From JBBAEA01 sp041656175 (GTDB taxonomy: Bacteria; Myxococcota_A; Bradymonadia; UBA4248), in contig JBBAEA010000145.1 in the NCBI GenBank assembly GCA_041656175.1, positions 1 through 8,345 of the forward strand: DNA of 8,345 nt, written 5' to 3'. The notes under the pieces were generated by a model. It did not search any database, had not been told where the DNA came from, and worked only from the letters and a program-made list of their open reading frames with translations. Numbering within the stretch: the stretch's first letter is position 1; the number at the start of each line of letters is the position of its first letter. Of the stretch, positions 1 through 7,300 are shown in pieces. The translations under genes were made by a program, and so were the position numbers.

Positions 1-61
1 AAAAGATGTTTCCCCCCGTACCCCCTTCCCCAAAGAAAGCACTCTTTTAAGCACTTTTCGA

Positions 62-78
62 ATAAAATGTTATTTTAT
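62..78. repeat. Small perfect AT-rich inverted repeat
   Basis: ATAAAAT (62-68) and ATTTTAT (72-78) are exact reverse complements around a 3-base loop, GTT. The stem is all A-T, so it would be weak as RNA structure and is not a terminator. In so AT-rich a stretch it may be chance, or a protein-binding dyad. Confidence 0.4.
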
Positions 79-124
79 CTTCACCTTGCCTTATTTTATT
101 AGCATTTTTAGCGTATATTTCTCT

Positions 125-143
125 ACAAAATGTCTCATTTTGT
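125..143. repeat. Small perfect inverted repeat, 8-bp arms
   Basis: ACAAAATG (125-132) and CATTTTGT (136-143) are exact reverse complements separated by TCT. No T-run follows on either strand, so this is not a canonical intrinsic terminator. It could be an operator-like dyad for a gene outside the window, or chance in AT-rich DNA. Confidence 0.4.
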
Positions 144-187
144 TTAAAACTGTATCGGATTTGTAAAATTAAATTCATTATTTCTAG

Positions 188-202
188 CCGTGCAAAGGTC
201 TC
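188..202 (-). repeat. Partial inverted copy of the right-end 23-bp repeat
   Basis: The bases CCGTGCAAAGGTCTC match the reverse complement of the core of the 8285-8330 repeat (CCGTGCAAAGCTCTC) at 14 of 15 positions. The orientation is opposite to the right-end copies. This suggests an interspersed extragenic repeat family rather than a site specific to one promoter. A 14/15 match between two intergenic stretches of a few hundred bases is unlikely by chance but not impossible. Confidence 0.5.
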
Positions 203-375
203 TTTTCTTCTTTTTTTCTAGAATTAGGCTTAAAATTGCAAAGAAAACTGAGTTCAAATTAGCTAGGATAGTCTTCCTTTTTTTGCAGTAGAGTCTTGAT
301 TTTATCCACTTTACTTTAAAGGCTTACCTGACTTTCGTTATTTTACACCAGCTACTTGTTGAGCTTTTCGTCCTA

Positions 376-3300
376 TTATTGCTTCTTAATCGCCGTGATG
401 GGTACGCTTTGCGCATCATCGATTTGGCGCAAGAACTCTCTAAATTTTGCATAATCCTCCACCTCTACGCGTTGGGGAGGGATTATCGTTTTTTCTTCGA
501 TCGATAGCTCGTTTTTACGAACCTTAAGCGTACGTGTAAAGCTGCCAAACGGCGTTTCTAGCTCTATATTCTGTGGCTCCGAGCTAAAGTGGTACTGACT
601 AGGCGCCCGGAAAACAACAGAACGCGTAGAATAGAGCGAATCGGAGAAAATCAGCGGATTTTCACGTGTTTGCAAGCTCGCTAAATTGGATATGAGATTA
701 TGAGCCATGGTTCCTGGAAGGATAGAAAAACCCACTTCGCTCATTTCGGCATAGTTAGGCGCCGAAAAATCGTATTCTAGCGAAAAAGCTTCTTCAGTGG
801 CTTCCAAATTTTGGTAATCTAGGCGCGATATTTTTGCTAATCCATAAGAATTGGCGAGTGAGTTTTCGAGTATGCGCCACAATCGCTCGCTATCGTTTTT
901 GAGTTCAAAGATGGCGTTTCGCAGTTTCATCGCACGGGCTCCACGTAGGGATTCGCGCCCTGACGCGGCAAGGGAACCATCCTCATTGATACTCAGCTGC
1001 AAGAAGATATTGCTCGTATACTTCGATAAATCGTAGCGCGGCGTACGGATCTCGGTGGCTTGCCCATCACTAAGTATATAAGCGGGTCGATCGTGTAGCT
1101 CCTCGGCTAGGTAAGCGAAGGGAGTAAAGTTTTCGCTAGGATCTAGGTAGTATTCTTTTCCTTCGATCTCGCAGCGAATTGAGGGGTAAAGCAATTGTGG
1201 TGGAAGCAACTCCCCTATTTTGACTGGTGCATCGTATGACAAAATAACGACAACATCGTTCTTGATCTCTGCGAGATCTAGAAGCGCTTTGAGTAAACCG
1301 AGGCGATTGCCCGTCTTCGCGTTCCAAGTCTGGGAGGCGAAAGTACTAAAGTACTGCCCCTTTTCAGTAATCTTCGCTTTTATTGCGTTAAATATGGCTA
1401 AAGCCGCTTCCAAAGTTTTGCCATCTTTCGCTTTTATCGCATTTTCGGCAAATATGCTGCGAAGCGCTTCTTCGAGGTAAGCGGACTTAGCACTACTCAA
1501 CAAAACACGATTATACAAGTTTAGCGCAAAATCATTAAAGTCCAAGCGATGCGCAATCTGCATATTGGGCAGGAGATTCACCTCGCTTGGCGAATATGGC
1601 TCGTAGGTAGGTGGCAACTGAAAATCCATTCGGTAGCTACAACGCTTGTTCTCGCCTACTATTTTGCAGTCTACGTTTGGAATCGCATTACGGAACTCTG
1701 TGATCGGCTTATGCTCCTTTGGATACTCTACAATGAACTCCGAATGCAGGAGGGGGGCGTCGGTTGTTTTAAAGAACCAAGTGGGAACATAATAGGCGTT
1801 GTCGTATTCTCGACGTGGAGGATCGGCCAAAAAATACTCGACCTCAATAAAATCCCCATCATCGAGTTTGGGCATGCTAATAGATTCTTTGTGAGAGATT
1901 GCCTCGGGGCTTATTGTATCCAGCGTGTCGTGTTTAATCGTACGAATCTGGGTGACCACGGCGTTTGGCGGCAAATAAACTTCGCCGAGTAGATTTTTCC
2001 CCTCTTTATTGAGTATGCGCGATATCTGATGCGTTACCGATAAGGCTGAGCCGTCTTCAAAATAACGATACGCGGCGTAATCAAGAATATAGAACGCGCT
2101 GTAGCGATCCTTAGGATTGCTAGCCAAATAATCGCGAACAATTTGTAAGCCATCTTTACGCAATGATTGCAAGGGACTCTCGTTTTTGAGCACAGCTTCA
2201 ATATTGCGCAAAGCCATATCGGTGGGGCTAGCATCGAGGAATTTTTGCAGATGTTTCAAATAATTTGGCGAATTATTCGCCATACTAAAATCGATAATTT
2301 GGTTTAAATGATGGCTTTGCTGCGATTTCACCATTTCCGCATCGTAGTACTTTTCTAGGAGCGATTCCCCCAAGTCGGCTTTTCCCAAACGCAAAAAGCT
2401 CGGCAAATACTCTGCAACAATATCAGACGCGGAATAACGCGAGCGAAGAGAATCGAATGATGCTGTTATATTGTCGATATTTTTCGTAGGGACATCGATA
2501 CTCTTGGTATACAAACTAATAATCTGCGGACAATGCTGTATATTATCGGGAAGTTCATGGATGGCTTGTACCTTAGCCCGCAAGAACTCCTGCTCGTAGT
2601 AGAGCGCTGCTATTTCGCAACTCGGATTAGCCTTATAAGCGTCGCGGATCGCAATATACATCTCGTTTTTCCATGACATGGCTTTGGAGAAATGGTAGCG
2701 CAACAGCTGAGTATCGGCATTGGCAGGTAGAAGCTCGTCGTATCGCGCAAAGGCATCACTCGCCTGCGGCGCCGCAATTTGATTGAGCAGTTTAATGAGG
2801 TAGATCATCGCCAAACTAGCCTCGGGTGCTTCGTCTATAACGGCTTGGGCAGAATCCAGCGCAAAATCGTTCGATAACGACGCTAAAATATGTGGATCTG
2901 AGCCATAGCGCTCCACCAAAAGCAAGCTTGAAGGAATATGCTTTTTCTTCTCGATCGACGCCTTAAGCGCTAGCCCTGCGTCATAATGTCGCGATATAGA
3001 GATGGCATAAAAAGCGTAGAGCCAAGCGTAGAACGGATGCTCTGCTAGAGCACGTGGATCTTCGGGGAACTTCTCCAAAATATCTATCTGCTTCACGGAC
3101 TTAGGTCCCGCGCTCGTCATCGTTGCATCGCTCTCTATGCTGTAAGCAAGTTCAGATAGATCTTTGTTTCGTGGGCTTAAAAACATGGTAAAAGCTTGAC
3201 GTTGCTGCTTTTCCACCAAAATTTTGATACGCACACGATGTGTACCCTTGGGCAGAGAAAGCCGCGCCGCCATCATTTTACTTCCTCCCAAATTCTCCAC

Positions 3301-4113
3301 CCCCTTATCTAAAACCAAGCTCTCACCAACGTATACGCGAAACAAATTCGACGACACCATGCTTAGTATAAATTCGCCATCCTCTTCCAAATTCAAGTAG
3401 CTTTCAAAAAAGTGGCTACCCATCTTCACATAGGGGATGCTCGGATTTTCATCGATGGTCGTATCTCGCGTCTTGAGTTCTAGCCCTCTAAACAGATAGC
3501 TATCTGCTAGTCTAGCATCTTCTTCGGGGGGCAATTTTGCATCAAAATCGGGGAAAACATGTACGGAGAACGGCCCAAGCCAACGGAATTTCGTCATAGG
3601 AATAGAGTGCGCGAGCGGCTCTAGGCGCGTAGGAACAAATTCTAGCGCCTTCTCATAGGCTAGATGTTCTACAATCGGATAAAACGACAAGGCTTCATCG
3701 CTTAAACGATTCACCTCCACTTGTTTGAGGGCGTCGTAATCAAGACTATAGGAACTATTGAGCGCAATGTTCATCAAACGCATAGTCGCTAATAGCGCGA
3801 AAGGATGCTCGGGCGCTTCACGTAAAAAACGCGTAAAATGCGTCATGCTCTCTGGAAACATGCCTTTTTCATAATAAAGCTCCCCTAGCAAAAGCTCCGC
3901 TTCGGCTTCGGCGACGCCATCAAGCTCCTTAAGAGCCTCGTTGAACTGCCCACTCGCCCATAGCTGCTCTGCTCGTTGGACGCTTTTTGGGAAACTTGGC
4001 CATTCACTCGCGTTGAAGACGGAAACCGCTGATTTTGGCACGGCTTGCTGAGAGGCGCAGCCGAGTAAAAGGAACAAGGCTGAGAAAAGGAGGATAAGTT
4101 TTGGCTTAAACAT
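376..4113 (-). CDS. Exported lipoprotein with solenoid, PA14-like, DUF3857 and decayed transglutaminase-like regions
   Basis: Predicted outer-envelope lipoprotein of unknown substrate, 1245 residues from the ATG at 4113. Numbered from that ATG, the lipobox is L16-L17-G18-C19 after a short Lys-containing n-region. TPR-like helices lie at about 45-115. A GPF motif (180-182) leads into a PA14-like beta-sandwich at about 229-314, and a helical solenoid covers about 350-660. A DUF3857-type beta domain spans about 680-835 (note the DGS and DGDFIEVEY motifs), and a transglutaminase-like fold about 890-1010. Against the neighbouring protein the catalytic Cys and His positions are Thr934 and Ser978; only Asp991 is kept. 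A pseudoenzyme or scaffold role is therefore inferred. The open frame extends to a GTG at 4152, but the ATG has an AAGAG seven bases upstream and gives a normal-length lipoprotein signal. It lies 247 bp downstream of a related gene on the same strand. Confidence is high that the gene is real and low on its role. Confidence 0.88.
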   Translation of the reverse strand: MFKPKLILLFSALFLLLGCASQQAVPKSAVSVFNASEWPSFPKSVQRAEQLWASGQFNEALKELDGVAEAEAELLLGELYYEKGMFPESMTHFTRFLREAPEHPFALLATMRLMNIALNSSYSLDYDALKQVEVNRLSDEALSFYPIVEHLAYEKALEFVPTRLEPLAHSIPMTKFRWLGPFSVHVFPDFDAKLPPEEDARLADSYLFRGLELKTRDTTIDENPSIPYVKMGSHFFESYLNLEEDGEFILSMVSSNLFRVYVGESLVLDKGVENLGGSKMMAARLSLPKGTHRVRIKILVEKQQRQAFTMFLSPRNKDLSELAYSIESDATMTSAGPKSVKQIDILEKFPEDPRALAEHPFYAWLYAFYAISISRHYDAGLALKASIEKKKHIPSSLLLVERYGSDPHILASLSNDFALDSAQAVIDEAPEASLAMIYLIKLLNQIAAPQASDAFARYDELLPANADTQLLRYHFSKAMSWKNEMYIAIRDAYKANPSCEIAALYYEQEFLRAKVQAIHELPDNIQHCPQIISLYTKSIDVPTKNIDNITASFDSLRSRYSASDIVAEYLPSFLRLGKADLGESLLEKYYDAEMVKSQQSHHLNQIIDFSMANNSPNYLKHLQKFLDASPTDMALRNIEAVLKNESPLQSLRKDGLQIVRDYLASNPKDRYSAFYILDYAAYRYFEDGSALSVTHQISRILNKEGKNLLGEVYLPPNAVVTQIRTIKHDTLDTISPEAISHKESISMPKLDDGDFIEVEYFLADPPRREYDNAYYVPTWFFKTTDAPLLHSEFIVEYPKEHKPITEFRNAIPNVDCKIVGENKRCSYRMDFQLPPTYEPYSPSEVNLLPNMQIAHRLDFNDFALNLYNRVLLSSAKSAYLEEALRSIFAENAIKAKDGKTLEAALAIFNAIKAKITEKGQYFSTFASQTWNAKTGNRLGLLKALLDLAEIKNDVVVILSYDAPVKIGELLPPQLLYPSIRCEIEGKEYYLDPSENFTPFAYLAEELHDRPAYILSDGQATEIRTPRYDLSKYTSNIFLQLSINEDGSLAASGRESLRGARAMKLRNAIFELKNDSERLWRILENSLANSYGLAKISRLDYQNLEATEEAFSLEYDFSAPNYAEMSEVGFSILPGTMAHNLISNLASLQTRENPLIFSDSLYSTRSVVFRAPSQYHFSSEPQNIELETPFGSFTRTLKVRKNELSIEEKTIIPPQRVEVEDYAKFREFLRQIDDAQSVPITAIKKQ

Positions 4114-4120
4114 AAATTTA

Positions 4121-4125
4121 CTCTT
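4121..4125 (-). promoter_or_regulatory. Probable ribosome binding site supporting the ATG start at 4113
   Basis: On the minus strand AAGAG lies seven bases before the ATG at 4113, a reasonable if weak Shine-Dalgarno spacing. The alternative GTG at 4152 follows directly after an in-frame TGA (4153-4155) and has no purine-rich site at the right distance. The alternative would also add 13 residues ahead of an already complete lipoprotein signal. Confidence 0.4.
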
Positions 4126-4187
4126 ATATTTCACTATTCTACTTTGTTTCACTCATTAACTTTGTAGTTTTTCTAATGGAGAGGGGG

Positions 4188-4306
4188 TAGCGCAAGATCA
4201 CCTGAAAAAATTGGCAATGAGCAAATTTTATGCGATGGCTCGGCGATTAGCCGAGACTTCGCATAAAATAAATGCGAATTGCCGAATTTTTGAAGGAAGC
4301 TTGCGC
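4188..4306. repeat. Long imperfect palindrome flanked by 7-bp direct repeats (foldback/MITE-like)
   Basis: The gap between the two genes is almost filled by one nested inverted repeat. The outer arms are GCGCAAG (4190-4196) and CTTGCGC (4300-4306). Moving inward, a stretch of seven A-T pairs joins GGCAAT (4213-4218) with ATTGCC (4278-4283). A strong core stem pairs 4225-4244 with 4250-4269, 18 of 20 positions, around the loop GATTA (4245-4249). GAGGGGG occurs as a direct repeat on both sides, at 4181-4187 and 4307-4313, directly abutting the right arm and two bases from the left arm. Near-complete palindromy plus short direct repeats is the signature of a small non-autonomous insertion with a target duplication. 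It could instead be a structured leader or processing element for the downstream lipoprotein gene. No U-run follows either arm, so it is not a plain terminator. Confidence 0.6.
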
Positions 4307-4308
4307 GA

Positions 4309-4325
4309 GGGGGAAACTTCCCCCC
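4309..4325. repeat. G5/C6 hairpin at the edge of the palindrome
   Basis: GGGGG (4309-4313) and CCCCCC (4320-4325) can pair around the loop AAACTT. On the minus strand this sits downstream of the 4361 stop codon and after a T7 run (A-run 4330-4336 on the plus strand). The T-run precedes rather than follows the stem, so canonical intrinsic termination is not supported. The left arm overlaps the GAGGGGG direct repeat. Confidence 0.4.
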
Positions 4326-4351
4326 TTAGAAAAAAACATTGAAAACTTTAC

Positions 4352-4373
4352 GGCAAAAACTCAGTATTTTGCC
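4352..4373 (-). terminator. Weak hairpin spanning the stop codon of the upstream gene
   Basis: GGCAAAA (4352-4358) and TTTTGCC (4367-4373) are exact reverse complements, and the 8-base loop holds the TGA stop codon (4361-4363). On the minus strand it is followed by a T-rich stretch and then a T7 run about 15 bases on. The stem is AT-rich and the T-run is too far away for a typical intrinsic terminator. The call is therefore tentative; chance or a role in mRNA 3' protection is as likely. Confidence 0.2.
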
Positions 4374-7300
4374 ACAACAGGTTGATTAAGGATGCGGTCA
4401 AGGGACTGCAAAAAGCTCAAGAATGCGGGGTAATCGCTGGGTTGAACGACGTTGACGTCGAGTTGGAAGGTGAGATTTGTGCGCAGGCTGTTGACCACGG
4501 CGCCTTTGTGCGGGTCGTCTGTGAGTTGCGCGTTATTTTGGAGTTCAAACTCGACTTGGTAGTAGCCAAATGCTGATTTTTGGCTTTGATTTTGCGGCAG
4601 TTGAACACGGGTGTTTGCTGGAAACAGCAGGGTTGACTCGATCTCGAAACGCAGGGCGCTCGCCAGGGCAAGTGCGTAGACGCGTGATGCAGACGGCGCA
4701 AAGCGTGTGGTTATGGATGACGGCGACGCAAGTGGGAAAATGACCAATTCCTTGCTGCCGCCGCTGGAGAGGTCTTTGGTCGGGACAGTGGCGGTGAATT
4801 CGAGGGCTGCGGGTTCGTTGACGTCGTCGATTTGGATGAAATTGACCGATTTTAGCGTAGCACCTGGATAGCTGACCACGAGTTCGTTTTGGTAGAGTTG
4901 GTGTTGCTGCGTATTTTGTTCGTAGCGTTCGCGGTAGCTTGGCGCCATGATGCCTTTGTAGCTCGCGCTGCCCCAAAACTCGGTGGTTTCGGGCCCAATG
5001 AAAAAGCTCGCGCGCGTTTTAGCTACGTTGTCGTCGGCGCTGGAGTACGGCGTGGTGACTAGCTCGTAGCTCGCGTCGTCGGCAACGATGAGCGCGACGG
5101 CGCCTTGGTCTTGGTAGGGAAGCTCGTGGATGCCGCTGCTTTCGGCGGTCGCGTCGAGGTAGAGTTTGTATTCGGGGAGGTATGCGATGGCGTGGTCGAA
5201 GATATAGGGCGAGGCGATGTCGGTGTTGATGGCACCATTAGGGCGAGTGCGAATGAGTACGAAATCGGCTCGAACGCCAATGACTGAGAGCATCGCTTTG
5301 AGCAGGCTAGTTTTGTCTTTGCAGTCGCCAAAGCGCCGTTTAAGGACGAGGGGTGCGGGATAGGGCTTGTGTCCGTGTATACCAAATTCGAGTGCGACGT
5401 AGCGCGTATTACTAATGACGAAGCGGTGTATTGCCTTAATTTTATCCATCGTATCGCTTAAATTTTGCGTGATGTCGTTGACTGTGCTGATAATTTCGCT
5501 GTTAGCCTGCCACTGCTCCTGCGAAAGTGCGATGTACCAATTTGCGACAGCTTGCCATGTATCAAAAGATGAAATGACGAGGAATTGGCTAATTTGAGCG
5601 GGTCCCAAGTGCATAGGTTCTTGCTGCAATTTGGCAAAGCCCCTCTCATCGAAGATGTACTGTACAGTCTGATTATCGAGCTCAACGCGCTCGACTTTGG
5701 TATCGGCTGTAAGATTAAAGGGGTCGTGTTTTTTAAAATGCAAACGCATCGATTTTGGCGCTATCACGACGTAGCGATTCCAATGCTTGCTAAAGTATGA
5801 TTGTAGCTGGAAGATATCTGAGAAAAAGAGCGACGCGTTAGATGAGCGTTTGTTTTGACTGCGCTTGTATCGAAACTCGACTTTATCACCTATGCTTAAA
5901 TCGTTGAGTTGTATAACAATTTGGCGCTGATCGTAGTACATGCGAACGGATTCATCCGCGATATTGCTTTCGCTGGTCTGATACGTTCTTCGCACAGAAC
6001 CATCTTTTTTGGTCACAGCCACGGATATAATTTCGATATTTTCATCACTAGGCGAATAATTAATAGGAACCGCGCGAAGTGCTCGTATGCCCTCTTCATC
6101 TATAATTTCGAAGGCGATTTGGTAGAAGGTAGAACTCAATCCATTGGGGTAAATTTTACTAACCCTCTGATCGAGCAAACTCACGTAGCCTGTCGCCGTT
6201 TCATCTTTATTGCTAGGAATTTCATCGATAATATAAGCCTGCTCAAAAGCTTCATCGCCGCTACTCACAAACTGCAGTCGCTGTCTTAGGCTGCTGTCGT
6301 GTGGAGAGAGTGCTAGGGCTTGGTTAAAGGCGAGATTGGCTTCGTTGTGTTGGCCGCGACGTTGCAAGTAGTCTGCGTAGCTTATGAGCGGTTTTGGGTC
6401 TGTCGGTGCGACGGCGAGCATCTCTTTGTACTGCGCCGATATTTCGTCGTCTGGATATTCATATGCCTGTAGGATCTGCAGCAACATTTCGTGTAATTTA
6501 AGTTCGTAGGGACTCAAACGGATACTTTGTTTTAGTACCGCTACTATCTTTTCTACGCTCTCTGTGCGCGCTGCAGCGTCCATATTGGCGAGTTCGAGTA
6601 AATGGCTACTAACCCACTCGTTTCGGTAGATACTCGATCTGATATCTTGGCGAAGTAGAGCCTCTAGGGCTTGACGATATTTTTCTTGGTCGTTTTCGGA
6701 GTGCACGGCAGCGTAGCCCGAAGCGAAGTTGGGGCTCTCTAGCGCTGTTTCGATGTAGGGCAAAAGTTCATTCGCCGCATTTTGCTCTAAGCCTAAAGAA
6801 ACAAGGGCTCCCGCGCTGAGCAGTGCAGGAGTGTATGCTTTGGGAAAAGCGCTCTGGAGCTGCTTTGCTTTAAGGAGCAAATCGAGGTTTGACAAGATAT
6901 TGTTTTGCGTGAGCTGAAGCTCAATCATTCGGCTCATATGCCACGGGCTAGTGTTGCACTGTTTATCGTATTTTGTATACGCTGCCATGATTTCCCAATC
7001 TTCCCCTAAAAGGTCAGCGGCCATCATGTAGTCTTCCCCGCAAGGATCCTTTACACGCAGCGGCACGTCTTGCGCAGCCAATGCATCCGCTTCAGAAATC
7101 GCTTTTCGGGCAAAATCCGCGCTACTATCTTGCATATTCTCCGAAAATACGTAGTGCGCTAACAACGCTTTGTGAGCTAGGGGAATTTCGGCATCAAGTA
7201 ATGACCTCGAACACGAAGGGTAGCGCTTAATCGTTCCTTGCTCGGCCAGTGCCTGCGTTAGCGAACTTAGCGTCTCTAGGCTACGAAAAGCTACAGCCGC

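Larger units (their letters stand above)
1..375. other. AT-rich intergenic region downstream of the lipoprotein gene
   Basis: No gene is visible here on either strand. The stretch is very AT-rich; a hand count gives 13 G+C in the 60 bases 61-120. It begins with C-runs (12-17, 21-25 and 28-31), carries a short imperfect duplication (AAGCACTCTTTT at 37-48 followed by AAGCACTTTTC at 49-59), two small perfect AT-rich hairpins (62-78 and 125-143), and a 15-base partial inverted copy of the right-end 23-bp repeat (188-202). I found no convincing intrinsic terminator for the gene ending at 376: T-runs on the minus strand are not preceded by a GC-rich stem. The left end is cut by the window, so any gene beyond it cannot be judged. 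Confidence 0.7.

Noticed and set aside
1..375. tRNA or other structured RNA gene
   Set aside because: No cloverleaf arms, CCA end or T-loop motif are visible, and the DNA is too AT-rich for a tRNA stem set.
1549..1992. 147-codon open frame on the plus strand
   Set aside because: It lies wholly inside the minus-strand lipoprotein gene, opposite its DUF3857 region. It has no recognisable domain, and the minus-strand frame is clearly the coding one.
4139..4156. Mini-ORF on the minus strand (ATG, five codons, then TAG) ahead of the lipoprotein gene
   Set aside because: It is too short to judge, has no clear Shine-Dalgarno and shows no attenuator codon pattern.
4121..4175. Sigma70 promoter for the lipoprotein gene (TAGAAT as -10)
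   Set aside because: No acceptable -35 lies at 16-18 bases upstream; the gene may be read through from its upstream neighbour or use another promoter type.
4417..5385. Cluster of overlapping open frames of 60-143 codons on both strands
   Set aside because: They are shadows of the GC-rich 3' third of the transglutaminase gene. High GC lowers stop-codon frequency, and their translations are low-complexity (Arg/Ser/Pro/Thr-rich) with no family resemblance.
5380..5420. Frameshift or gene fusion at the composition step
   Set aside because: The reading frame and the domain sequence run through without a break, and the conserved transglutaminase core straddles the region normally. A junction, if present, is in frame.
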